From: an uncultured bacterium
GTDB taxonomy: Bacteria > Verrucomicrobiota > Lentisphaeria > Oligosphaerales > Oligosphaeraceae
Direction of reading: 5' to 3'
NCBI GenBank assembly: GCA_902776645.1
Contig: CACYQT010000004.1
Coordinates: 1 to 64,000, forward strand
Length of the DNA stretch: 64,000 nucleotides
The position numbers and the translations under genes are program-made. The notes below the pieces were generated by a model that saw only the letters and a list, made by a program, of their open reading frames with translations, made no database searches and was not told where the DNA came from. This document shows, in pieces, positions 43,079-50,799 of the stretch (positions are counted from its first letter, which is position 1; each line of letters begins with the position of its first letter).

Positions 43079-44281
43079 TCAGCCTGCGGCGCCCTGCATG
43101 TCCATGATCGCCATGAACATGATCGTCACGACGGAACCGACGCCCAGACCGAGCAGCACGATGATCAACGGCTCGAACAGCGACAGCAGCCGCTTGATAA
43201 GCGCCCGCATGTCCGCCTCGTAGCGGTCCGCCACGCGTTCAAGCATCATTTCGACGGAGCCCGTCTCCTCGCCGACGGAGATCATCCGCAGCATCAGCTG
43301 CGGGATGTACGGGCTCTTGCTCAACGCCGTCGACAACTTCTGGCCCTGCCGCAGTTCGCCGGACAAGCCGACGATCGATTTGCTGATCGCCTGGTTCTGC
43401 ACGACGCGGTTCGCGATCGCCACCGTGTTCAGCAGATGGACGCCGCTCCGCATCAGAATCGCCATCGTCCTGCAAAGACGGGAGATATTGGAATACAGCA
43501 CCAAATCCTTCGCCATCGGGATCCGCAGCACCATCTTGTCGTAGAACTGGCGGATCTTGCCGTTTTCGTCCCGCAGCGCGTAGATGCAATAGCCGAGAGC
43601 GCCGAGAAACACGAAAACCGTCCACCAGTAGGAACGCAGGATGTTCGACATGCTCATCAGCAGATCCGTGGAGGACGACTTGATGCCCGCCCCCGCCAGC
43701 GCCGTCGCGAATTTCGGCACGATCACGCCCATCACGATGCTCAACAGGACGATACCCGTCACGCAGATGAACGCGGGATAGATGGAAGATGAAATGATAA
43801 AGCCTTTCAGTTCACGGCTTTCCAGCAGGAAGTTGCGGAGTTCGCCCATGACCTGCGGCAAGGCGCCCGCCTCTTCGCCGGCCTCCACGATGCCCGCGTA
43901 CAGCTGCGGGAAAGCACGGCCGCGTTCGCGGATCAGATCCGACAGCTTGCGGCCTTCGTGAAGGCCGCGCCGCAGATCCGTCACCGTCTGCTGCAGCACG
44001 GGATTCTCCTGCGCCTCGCCGACGATGCCCAGCGCCTTTTCCAGCGGGATGTTCGCTTCCAGCAACGGAACTAGACGATCCGTGAATTCAACGACATCCA
44101 GCTTCGGCCCGAACAGCTTGCCGCTGCTCTGTGCCGTCTTCGCGCCTTCCCCCAGAAACTCCAGCGGCATCAGGCCGCGGCGCTGCACGCGCCGCGTCGC
44201 ATCCGTCTGCGAATCGCCTTCAATCAGCAGTTCGCTGATGCTTCCGGAGGCGTCACTTACTTTGAACTTGAACAAAGGCAT
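43079..44281 (-). CDS. gspF: Type II secretion inner-membrane platform GspF
   Basis: The 400-residue protein opens with FKFKVSDASGSISELLIEGDSQTDA (GspF N-terminal helix bundle) and has two GspF domains, each with a LRRGLHEGRKLSDLI- or LRQGQKLSTALS-type motif (about 105 and 300). Three membrane helices lie near 165-190, 215-235 and 370-395. GspF anchors the ATPase GspE and the pseudopilus. No gspE, gspD or gspO is in the window, so the system is split over the genome. Confidence 0.92.
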   Translation of the reverse strand: MPLFKFKVSDASGSISELLIEGDSQTDATRRVQRRGLMPLEFLGEGAKTAQSSGKLFGPKLDVVEFTDRLVPLLEANIPLEKALGIVGEAQENPVLQQTVTDLRRGLHEGRKLSDLIRERGRAFPQLYAGIVEAGEEAGALPQVMGELRNFLLESRELKGFIISSSIYPAFICVTGIVLLSIVMGVIVPKFATALAGAGIKSSSTDLLMSMSNILRSYWWTVFVFLGALGYCIYALRDENGKIRQFYDKMVLRIPMAKDLVLYSNISRLCRTMAILMRSGVHLLNTVAIANRVVQNQAISKSIVGLSGELRQGQKLSTALSKSPYIPQLMLRMISVGEETGSVEMMLERVADRYEADMRALIKRLLSLFEPLIIVLLGLGVGSVVTIMFMAIMDMQGAAG

Positions 44282-44296
44282 ATCTCACCAAAATTG

Positions 44297-44734
44297 CTAA
44301 TTGACTTCTTTCTGCTCGGGCGGCTTCTGCTCCATGTTCTTCCGGACAGACACGATCAGCGGACGGATCAGCTCCGGAACGCCGTCGATGATAACCTTCA
44401 GCTCATACTTGCCCGGCAGCGTGAAACGGACGGCCTTCATCTGGAACACCATGTCCACGACCTGGAACGGATTCTCGAACTTGATCTTGCAGTCAAGACA
44501 GAACACCGGACGATCCAGCTGCGGATGCTCGCACACGATCTGGCAGGGATACGTCCCCTGCCCGCCCGTCACGGAAACAAAAATGTTCATCGACTGATGA
44601 ACGCACGGCAGCTTCGGCGCGTGTATCTGGCTGAACAGCCCGATCAACGATTTCTTGCCTGTGGCGCAATCCTCTATGATCGTGTCGCAAAGAATCAACG
44701 CCAAACCCATGACTAATTCTGAATTGTTGCTCAT
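44297..44734 (-). CDS. DUF6941-like conserved protein
   Basis: The 145-residue protein reads CDTIIEDCATGKKSLIGLFSQIHAPKLPCVHQSMNIFVSVTGGQGTY, then a beta-rich tail LPGKYELKVIIDGVPELIRPLIVSV. This matches the DUF6941 pattern of a single-domain beta sandwich with unknown role. AGGTGAG precedes the ATG at 44734; the frame is open further up. It is first in the same-strand run with gspF, 15 nt apart, so it may be co-transcribed with the secretion genes. No membrane segment. Confidence 0.7.
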   Translation of the reverse strand: MSNNSELVMGLALILCDTIIEDCATGKKSLIGLFSQIHAPKLPCVHQSMNIFVSVTGGQGTYPCQIVCEHPQLDRPVFCLDCKIKFENPFQVVDMVFQMKAVRFTLPGKYELKVIIDGVPELIRPLIVSVRKNMEQKPPEQKEVN

Positions 44735-44924
44735 TTTTCTCACCTTTTTCTTAATAAACGCCACTCGGACCTGTTTATTGCCCGAACTCCCGATAAAACT
44801 TCTTTTACTACCATTAAAATATAGCCCACCTCCCGTGATTTAAAACCATCTATGACAGGAAAAATAAAAAGCCGCCATTATATTACCTCTTATCAAGATG
44901 TAATTACTCAAAGGGTCCATCTTC

Positions 44925-47342
44925 ATGTCCATACGTTCTGTCATCATCGGTTTTCTGGGCGTCATCGTCCTCTGCGGGTTCACGTTCTTCAACGACATGG
45001 TCATCCGCGGGACGTTCCTCGTCGGCAACTTCCTCCCCATCAGCATTTTGGGAACGGTCATCCTTTTCGTGCTCATCGGCAACCCGCTGCTGCGGCTCTT
45101 CGGGCAGAAGGCCCCGTTGACAGGGCGTGAGCTCGCCGTCATCGTCGGCATGATCCTCTTCGTCTGCTTCATTCCGGGCCGCGGCTTCATGCACCACTTC
45201 ACGAACAATCTCATGTTCCCCCACCACTACAGCCGCACGAACACCGCCTGGAAAGGCGAAGGCCCCAAAATCCCCTTCGGCCGCATCATCGAATGGCACC
45301 GCCTCGCCGAACGGCTGGAAAAGGCGGATGTCTCCAATCCGGACGACGCCGTATCGCTCGTCAAATCGCGTCTTTCGCAGGAGACGCTCGCCCTCCTTCC
45401 GAAGGGTGACGAACAGGCGTCCGTCACATTCCAAAATAAACTGCTGGAAGAACTTAACAATCTCATCGGGGAAAGCGCCCTCACGCCGGCCATGCGGCAG
45501 CATCCCATCCCGCTGCCGACATACGCCGAACATTGGCTCGCCAGACCAGACGATTTGATGACGGATGAAGAAAAGCAAGGCGTCACCCGCGCCGTCATCG
45601 ACGTCGCCTTCCCCGAATCCATCCGCCTCCGCAATCCGGGTGCCGTCCCGCTCGTGCCGCCGATCATGCTCGCCGAGCCGCGCCTCAATTCCACCGCCCT
45701 CGACGGCTTCATCAACGGCATCGGCGAAGGCGACAACACGATCTCCCTCACGAAGGACATCCCGTGGGTCGTCTGGATGCGGGCCATCCTCTTCTGGATT
45801 CCGCTGACCGTCGTCGTCTGCCTCGCCGCCACGGGCCTCGCATTGGTCGTCCACCGCCAGTGGGCCACCCATGAGCATCTTCCGTATCCGACCATCGAAT
45901 TCACGCGGATGCTGCTTCCCGAACAGGGGAACGTCATCAGCAACGTCTTCCGCAACAAGCTCTTCTGGCTTGGCCTCATACCGATTCTCGTCATCCATCT
46001 CAACAACTGCGCATGCGTCTGGTGGCCGGACTACTTGATTCCGGTCCGTCTCCGCTACTACTTCTGGGCCTTCCTGAAACTCATGCCGACCTACCATCGT
46101 TCGGGCATCGGCAACTGGGACCTCTTCAACCCGAACATCATCTTCACCGCCATCGGCTTCGCCTACTTCCTGCCAAAGGACGTCTCGTTCTCCCTCGGCG
46201 CGTCGCCGTTCATTTTCGGCTACATCACGGGAACGCTCGCCAAATACGGCGTCCAGCTCGGCCCGGCCATGACGCGCCCCACGCTGAACTCCTTCTTCTA
46301 CGCGGGCGGCTTCATCGGCATGTTCTGCGTCCTGCTCTACACGGGCCGCCACTACTACATGTCCGTCGCGAAACGCAGCTTCGGCATCCACGGCGGCGAC
46401 GCCGTCGAGCCGCACGCCATCTGGGGCTTCCGCGTCTTCCTGCTCGCCATGATCGCCTTCGTGCTGATCACCGTCCAGACCGGCCTCCAATGGCCCTTCG
46501 CCCTCCTCTACGGAATCGGCCTGCTCATCCTGCTGACGGTCTGCAGCCGCCTCATGGCCGAAGCGGGCGTCTTTTTCCTCCACACGAACATCTTCCCCTG
46601 CGCCATCCTGTGGGGCTTCTTCGGCGTGCAGGCCATTGGCCCTGAACAACTTCTCATCATGGGCATCCTTTCCTGCACGATGTTCGTCGATCCGCGCGAA
46701 TGCTTCATGCCGTTCGCCGTCGAAAGCCTCTGCCTCAACGACCAGCTGAAGACGAAAATCGGCAAAGTCGCCATGTTCGGCGTCATCGCCATCGTCATCG
46801 GCTTCGCCGTCGCCATTCCCGCGACGCTTTACTTCCAATATAAGGAAGGCGCCATCGCCGCGGGCGACGGATGGTCCTACGGCTCGCCGCCCACCATGGC
46901 CATCAACTCCAGCCTCTACATCCGCAGCACAATGCAGGCCCAGGGCGCCCTCCACGCCGTGGACAATCGCTCGCCATGGCAGCGCTTCGCCGCCACGACG
47001 CCCGTCAAGGAGGCCATGCCATCCTTCATCGCGACGTTCACGCTCGTCCTCCTCTTCACCTTCCTCCGCCAGCGGCTTCCATGGTGGCCCCTCCATCCCG
47101 TCCTCTTCCTGACGATGGGAACATGGCAGAGCACCTTCCTGGCGGGCTCCTTCGTCTTGGGCTGGATCATCAAGCACATCGTCACAAAGTACGGCGGCGG
47201 ACAGCTTTACCAAAAGCTGAAACCGACCATGGCAGGGCTGGTCGCCGGCGAGTTCCTCGCGGGCGTCATCGCGATCATCATCAGCCTCTCCTACTATTTC
47301 ATCACGGGCGAACATCCGAAGAGCTTCTCGATTTATCGTTAA
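44925..47342 (+). CDS. DUF6785/DUF6784-type polytopic membrane protein
   Basis: The 805-residue protein has about 14-16 membrane helices. Helices 1-3 (about 7-92) are followed by a soluble periplasmic-type insert (about 100-250, LPKGDEQASVTFQNKLLEELNN...) and then the main bundle (about 255-800), with conserved stretches FIPGRGFMHHFTNNLMFPHHY, GQWATHEHLPYPTIEF, HIVTKYGGG. The pairing of DUF6785 and DUF6784 is typical of planctomycetal and lentisphaerotal proteins with an OPT-like (oligopeptide transporter) look. Transport substrate unknown. It ends 57 bp before tRNA-Arg. Confidence 0.75.
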   Translation: MSIRSVIIGFLGVIVLCGFTFFNDMVIRGTFLVGNFLPISILGTVILFVLIGNPLLRLFGQKAPLTGRELAVIVGMILFVCFIPGRGFMHHFTNNLMFPHHYSRTNTAWKGEGPKIPFGRIIEWHRLAERLEKADVSNPDDAVSLVKSRLSQETLALLPKGDEQASVTFQNKLLEELNNLIGESALTPAMRQHPIPLPTYAEHWLARPDDLMTDEEKQGVTRAVIDVAFPESIRLRNPGAVPLVPPIMLAEPRLNSTALDGFINGIGEGDNTISLTKDIPWVVWMRAILFWIPLTVVVCLAATGLALVVHRQWATHEHLPYPTIEFTRMLLPEQGNVISNVFRNKLFWLGLIPILVIHLNNCACVWWPDYLIPVRLRYYFWAFLKLMPTYHRSGIGNWDLFNPNIIFTAIGFAYFLPKDVSFSLGASPFIFGYITGTLAKYGVQLGPAMTRPTLNSFFYAGGFIGMFCVLLYTGRHYYMSVAKRSFGIHGGDAVEPHAIWGFRVFLLAMIAFVLITVQTGLQWPFALLYGIGLLILLTVCSRLMAEAGVFFLHTNIFPCAILWGFFGVQAIGPEQLLIMGILSCTMFVDPRECFMPFAVESLCLNDQLKTKIGKVAMFGVIAIVIGFAVAIPATLYFQYKEGAIAAGDGWSYGSPPTMAINSSLYIRSTMQAQGALHAVDNRSPWQRFAATTPVKEAMPSFIATFTLVLLFTFLRQRLPWWPLHPVLFLTMGTWQSTFLAGSFVLGWIIKHIVTKYGGGQLYQKLKPTMAGLVAGEFLAGVIAIIISLSYYFITGEHPKSFSIYR

Positions 47343-47398
47343 AAACCATCGGTAAATTTGCTTTTTTCCGCTTGCGTCTTATCTTATTATAAAGAAAA

Positions 47399-47475
47399 GT
47401 TCCAGTAGCTCAGATGGATAGAGCGATTGTCTCCGGAACAATAGGTCGTGGGTTCGAATCCCGCCTGGAACGCCA
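47399..47475 (+). tRNA. tRNA-Arg (anticodon CCG)
   Basis: The 77-nt cloverleaf: acceptor GTTCCAG / CTGGAAC, D-arm GCTCAGATGGATAGAGC, anticodon stem-loop ATTGT-CTCCGGA-ACAAT with CCG at 34-36, variable AGGTC, TpsiC arm GTGGGTTCGAATCCCGC and an encoded CCA. It reads CGG codons. Confidence 0.95.
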
Positions 47476-47479
47476 GTTT

Positions 47480-47517
47480 TAAAAGCCTTGCGGACAAGTG
47501 TTTGCAAGGCTTTTTTG
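47480..47517 (+). terminator. Terminator of tRNA-Arg
   Basis: AAAAGCCTTGC (47481-47491) pairs with GCAAGGCTTTTTT (47504-47516). Confidence 0.9.
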
Positions 47518-47554
47518 CGTTATGGGGTTCTAGAAAATCAAAGAGCGGGGTATC

Positions 47555-48703
47555 ATGAAAGACGGAAAACTGAAAGTGGCGTTGGCGGGACTCGGTTTCG
47601 GAAAGGCGTTCGTCCCTATCTGGTGCAAGCATCCAGACGTCTATGAAGTCGATATCATCGAACCCGACGAAAAACGCATCGCGGCCTTTCTGGACTACTG
47701 GGGCAAATACATCGCCATCAACAAATGCTGGACATCGCTGGAAGAGGCGCTGAAAGACAAAAGCATCGACGCCGTCCACATTGTGACGCCCATCCCGCTC
47801 CACGCCAAACAGGCCGTCGCCATTCTGAAATCCGGAAAGCACTGCGCATCCACCGTGCCCATGGCCACGTCGCTGGAGGACATCGACGCCATCGTCGCCG
47901 CGCAGCGCAAGTCCGGCAAGAACTACATGATGATGGAAACGGCCGTCTATACCTATCCCTTCCTGAAGATCAAGCAGGACGTGAAGGACGGCCTTTTCGG
48001 ACGCATCCAACTGCTTCGCGGATGCCACTATCAGGACATGGAAAACTGGCCGCCCTATTGGAAGGGACTGCCGCCCATGTGGTACGGAACCCACGCCATT
48101 TCAACGTCTTTGGCGCTCACGGGCTGCCGCGCCGCTGAAGTGCACTGCTACGGTTCGGGCGTCATGCGCGACGATCTCCAGACGATCTACCACAACCCGT
48201 ATCCCGCCGAAACCGCCATCTTCCGCCTCGAAAACCATCCCGCCGCCCTCGAAGTGACGCGCACTCTCTTCCAGACCGCCCGCAGCTACTGCGAAGGACT
48301 GACCGTCTACGGCGAAAAACGCACCGTCGACTGGAGCTACGGCAATGGCCCCGACTGCTATGAACTGCTGGACACCAGCAATCCCGCGGCCCATGGCTAT
48401 CCGACGTATAGAGAGCCATTTAAGGCTCCCGACACAGGCTGGATGCTGCCGAAGGAGATCGCCCCCTTCACGAAGCCGGGCAATTACGACGATCTGAATC
48501 CGTCGACGACGTTCAAAGTCTCCGGCGGCCATCACGGCTCCCATCCGCATCTCGTCCACGAATTCGCCCGCAGCATCATCGAAAACCGCCCGCCCGCCAT
48601 CGACGTCTTCACGGCCGCCGACTGGACCGCCGCCGGCATCTGCGCCCACGAATCCGCCATGCACAACGGCGCCTTGGTGCTCATTCCGGATTTTAGGAAG
48701 TAA
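47555..48703 (+). CDS. Gfo/Idh/MocA-family oxidoreductase
   Basis: The 382-residue protein has an N-terminal Rossmann fold (VALAGLGFGKAFVPIW, then VHIVTPIPLHAKQAVAILKSGKH) and, in place of the usual EKP, STVPMA. The C-terminal alpha/beta dehydratase-like part includes HYQDMENWPPYWKGLPPMWYGTHAIS (substrate-binding sheet) and the DVFTAADWTAAGICAHESA tail. It probably oxidises or reduces a sugar or inositol hydroxyl with NAD(P). AGCGGGG lies before the ATG. It is 80 bp after tRNA-Arg and ends at a repeat-seeding terminator. Confidence 0.85.
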   Translation: MKDGKLKVALAGLGFGKAFVPIWCKHPDVYEVDIIEPDEKRIAAFLDYWGKYIAINKCWTSLEEALKDKSIDAVHIVTPIPLHAKQAVAILKSGKHCASTVPMATSLEDIDAIVAAQRKSGKNYMMMETAVYTYPFLKIKQDVKDGLFGRIQLLRGCHYQDMENWPPYWKGLPPMWYGTHAISTSLALTGCRAAEVHCYGSGVMRDDLQTIYHNPYPAETAIFRLENHPAALEVTRTLFQTARSYCEGLTVYGEKRTVDWSYGNGPDCYELLDTSNPAAHGYPTYREPFKAPDTGWMLPKEIAPFTKPGNYDDLNPSTTFKVSGGHHGSHPHLVHEFARSIIENRPPAIDVFTAADWTAAGICAHESAMHNGALVLIPDFRK

Positions 48704-48749
48704 GTCCGCAAACACCGTTGTATCAAGGAATAACTCACTTTTGCAATGC

Positions 48750-48780
48750 AAAACAAAGCCGCCTATGGAGGCTTTGTTTT
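48750..48780 (+). terminator. Terminator after the oxidoreductase
   Basis: AAAACAAAGCC (48750-48760) pairs with GGCTTTGTTTT (48770-48780). Its T-rich tail flows straight into the following 23-bp tandem array. Confidence 0.8.
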
Positions 48781-48922
48781 GTATTTTTGCGGTATTTTGT
48801 TTTGTATTTTCGCAGTGTTTTGTTTTGTATTTTCGTGGTGTTTTATTTTGTATTTTCGTGGTGTTTTATTTTGTATTTTCGTGGTGTTTTATTTTGTATT
48901 TTCGTGGTGTTTTATTTTGTAT
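48777..48922 (+). repeat. 23-bp tandem repeat (six full units)
   Basis: Units of TTTTGTATTTTCGTGGTGTTTTA repeat every 23 bp: the first two differ at a few bases, four are identical, and a partial unit ends at 48922. The first unit starts within the terminator's 3' arm. Not CRISPR, as there are no spacers. Confidence 0.9.
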
Positions 48923-48936
48923 GGCATGGTCTGAAG

Positions 48937-49066
48937 CGTCGCCAAATGCCAAAAATCAAGCAGACAATTAGCAAAAAGGACGGCGAAACCTTACGTTATC
49001 GTGTTTTATTATCCTAACTGTATAAATGACCGACATTTTATAACGGAGAAAAGACATGATGAAACC
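48937..49066 (+). repeat. Duplicated 130-bp leader, left copy
   Basis: Gapless match to 56309-56438 with 8 differences by eye (~94%). It ends with the ribosome site and start codons ACGGAGAAAAGACATGATGAAACC of the DUF4838 gene, but here the following DNA is the hairpin array of the Y1 element, not a gene. This copy therefore leads nowhere except a short frame of repeat sequence. Confidence 0.9.
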
Positions 49067-49290
49067 CACGAAAGCCCCATGGGGGCGGCAAAATACAACC
49101 GTGGGTGCAACCCACGAAAGCCCCGTAGGGGCGACAGGAACACAGCCGTGGGTGAAGCGCACATCGTGCGCGTAACCCACGGTAACCGTGATATTAATAT
49201 TGGAACCGCGTAGCGGTGGCAGGAACACAGCCATGGGTGAAAACCCATGGTTGTTTCATCCGTCCCCCATGGGTCGCATCCATTCCATGA

Positions 49291-49746
49291 TCAATCATTA
49301 AAAAGATATTTCTCGTCATACGGGATTTTATAGGCTTCCAGAAACGCCTTGTATTCTTCCTGAAACGTTTTTGTCCGATGATGGAGCTCCTGGTTTTTAA
49401 TGTACAGGATTGTCTTGTCGAGAATGGACGGGCTTACGGAGAACGCTCCGTATCCAGTCTGCCATGCGAACGTGGAATAGGCAGGTGACAAGTGTTTTAT
49501 CCATTTGCTGCTTTTCGCCTTCGTGATTCTCGCCAGTTCGCTGATTGTCATGCTTTGGGGAAGCGCCAGCAGATTGTGAACATGGTCGGAGATGCCGCCG
49601 ACAATGATGGGAATGCTGCCGATTTCCTTCAGAATGCCGCCAATGTACGCAAAAATCCGTGGTAAATCGACTGGATTCATTGGAACGCTGGTGTTTTTGA
49701 TATGGAAAATGAGATGCACATCGATTTTCACCATGGAATTTGCCAT
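49291..49746 (-). CDS. tnpA: Y1 (HUH) transposase of the IS200/RAYT family
   Basis: The 151-residue protein has the single-domain Y1 layout: VKIDVHLIFHIKNTSVPM at the start, GGISDHVHNLL with the HUH pair at 55-57, and a C-terminal helix LYIKNQELHH with the catalytic Tyr-115, followed by EEYKAFLEAYKIPYDEKYLF, the typical TnpA ending. It nicks and joins single-stranded DNA at hairpins. Intact active site and length suggest it can be active. AAAGGAG precedes the ATG. It lies between the long inverted arms. Confidence 0.9.
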   Translation of the reverse strand: MANSMVKIDVHLIFHIKNTSVPMNPVDLPRIFAYIGGILKEIGSIPIIVGGISDHVHNLLALPQSMTISELARITKAKSSKWIKHLSPAYSTFAWQTGYGAFSVSPSILDKTILYIKNQELHHRTKTFQEEYKAFLEAYKIPYDEKYLFND

Positions 49747-49808
49747 ATCTGCTCCTTTTTGTTTTGGGTGTGTTCGTACTCGTGGGTTACGCGCACGATG
49801 TGCGCTTC

Positions 49809-49898
49809 ACCCACGGCTGTCTCCGTGGGTTGTCACCCACGGCTGTCTCCGTGGGTTGTCACCCACGGCTGTCTCCGTGGGTTGTCACCCACGGCTGT
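49809..49898. repeat. 26-bp palindromic tandem array in the right arm
   Basis: CACCCACGGCTGTCTCCGTGGGTTGT repeats three times, then a fourth copy diverges into the right arm. CCCACGG and CCGTGGG in each unit pair with each other. The left arm has no such expansion, so copies were gained on one side. Confidence 0.85.
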
Positions 49899-50072
49899 GA
49901 TCCTGCCACCGCTACGCGGTTCCAATATTAATATCACGTTTACCGTGGGTTACGCGCACGATGTGCGCTTCACCCACGGCTGTGTTCCCGTCGCCCCCAT
50001 GGGGCTTTTCGTGGGGTGCCCCCACGATTGTGTTCCCATTGCCCCGCAGGGGCTTTCAACCATGGGTTGTAC

Positions 50073-50226
50073 CCTTCGCATTTCCCGTATTATACACCAA
50101 TAATTGAATAATGCAAGTCATTTATTGAATAAAATGGAAGTCATAAAGATTCCTATAAAATCATAAAACCTGTATGATTTTGTTGGAATCTTTATGATTA
50201 TTGAATTATAGAGATTATAAATGATT
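50073..50226 (-). repeat. 154-bp AT-rich dispersed repeat, copy B
   Basis: Inverted relative to copy A at 31844-31998 (~85% identity). Its inner palindrome is better preserved: CATAAAGATTCC(TATA)AAATCATA opposite TATGATTTTGTTGGAATCTTTATG (50141-50196). It abuts the right end of the Y1 element and contains the ATG of the following ORF. Confidence 0.85.
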
Positions 50227-50679
50227 TGTTATGAACAAATCTTTCTATTCAATGGATCCCATAATCATAACAATTTAAGAATTAGGATCATCAATGCAGT
50301 CATCCATACAGTCATTTCTCTGCTGGCCGCCTATGGCGGCAAGGCACTAAGTAACGGCGGCAAGGCACTAAGTAACGGCGAAAAGGCACTAAGTAACGGC
50401 GAAAAGGCACTAAGTAACGGCGAAAAGGCACTAAGTAAGGCATTAAGTAAAACAGCCATCAAAGTAATTCGATTACTAGAAAATGAATGTGGATTGCGGG
50501 AAATAGCCACAACCATTCAGCATAGTGATCTTACAAAACTGCGTAGGGGGATCATGGCTTCGTTGATTGAAGCGGGATTCGTCGAACTGACCCAGCCTGA
50601 TTCGCCCCGCAGCCCTACGCAAAAATACCGTCTGACAGAGAAAGGTCGCGCTCTGCTCAAAGATCTTGTGCAAGAATGA
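50221..50679 (+). CDS. Winged-helix C-terminal fragment with 7-residue repeats (probable gene remnant)
   Basis: The 152-residue frame begins inside repeat B. Residues ~39-74 are five copies of a GGKALSN / GEKALSN heptad (21-bp repeats). The remainder (KTAIKVIRLLENECGLREIATTIQHSDLTKLRRGIMASLIEAGFVELTQPDSPRSPTQKYRLTEKGRALL) is a winged helix like the C-terminus of AlbA/RecG-type or Fic-linked regulators. The N-terminal catalytic or DNA-binding parts are missing, so it is probably a truncated gene joined to repeat DNA, though it may still be expressed as a small regulator near the restriction genes. Confidence 0.5.
   Translation: MICYEQIFLFNGSHNHNNLRIRIINAVIHTVISLLAAYGGKALSNGGKALSNGEKALSNGEKALSNGEKALSKALSKTAIKVIRLLENECGLREIATTIQHSDLTKLRRGIMASLIEAGFVELTQPDSPRSPTQKYRLTEKGRALLKDLVQE
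50335..50439 (+). repeat. 21-bp in-frame tandem repeat
   Basis: Five units of GGCGAAAAGGCACTAAGTAAC (first two with GGCGGCAAGG). Being a multiple of three, copy changes would alter protein length by seven residues without a frameshift. Confidence 0.9.
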
Positions 50680-50693
50680 GAAGGGCGTGTCGG

Positions 50694-50792
50694 TGTGGCG
50701 ACGGCGTCTCGCCGTCGCACGCGGGCAACGCCCGCGAATTACCATGCGAAGGCGGGACGCCTCCGCCACACCATCGCCGCCTGCGGCGGCAA
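50694..50792. repeat. Cluster of four hairpins (REP-like) between remnant gene and hsdS
   Basis: In order: GCGACGGCGTCTCGCCGTCGC (50699-50719), GCGGGCAACGCCCGC (50721-50735), GGCGGGACGCCTCCGCC region (50752-50768) and GCCGCCTGCGGCGGC (50777-50791). The first belongs to the CGACGGCG family. The cluster separates convergent genes and could terminate both. Confidence 0.7.
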
Positions 50793-50799
50793 GGCACCC

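Larger units (their letters stand above)
49064..50070. mobile_element. IS200/RAYT-like element with long inverted arms
   Basis: A Y1 transposase gene sits between inverted arms, left 49108-49250 and right 49875-50018, which match base for base over ~143 bp with roughly ten differences. The similarity extends outwards to 49064 and 50070. The arms are built of hairpin units: CCCACG-type stems flanking GCCCC..GGGGC, GCGCACATCGTGCGC and CCGCGTAGCGG, each followed by GRCAGGAACACAGCC(A/G)TGGGTG. Plain IS200 ends are much shorter, so this is closer to a REP-associated (RAYT) transposase with its hairpin array. Confidence 0.8.

Noticed and set aside
44904-47315. 803-codon minus-strand frame opposite the DUF6785 gene
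   Set aside because: Asp/Glu/Arg-rich low-complexity shadow; the plus strand encodes a coherent membrane protein.
48777-48922. Possible CRISPR or coding repeat (23-bp units)
   Set aside because: There are no spacers, and the unit length breaks the frame at each copy; short frames there are only repeat translations.
49809-49898. Possible CRISPR array (regular palindromic repeats)
   Set aside because: Units are contiguous with no unique spacers, and no cas genes are near. It is a tandem palindrome within a transposon arm.
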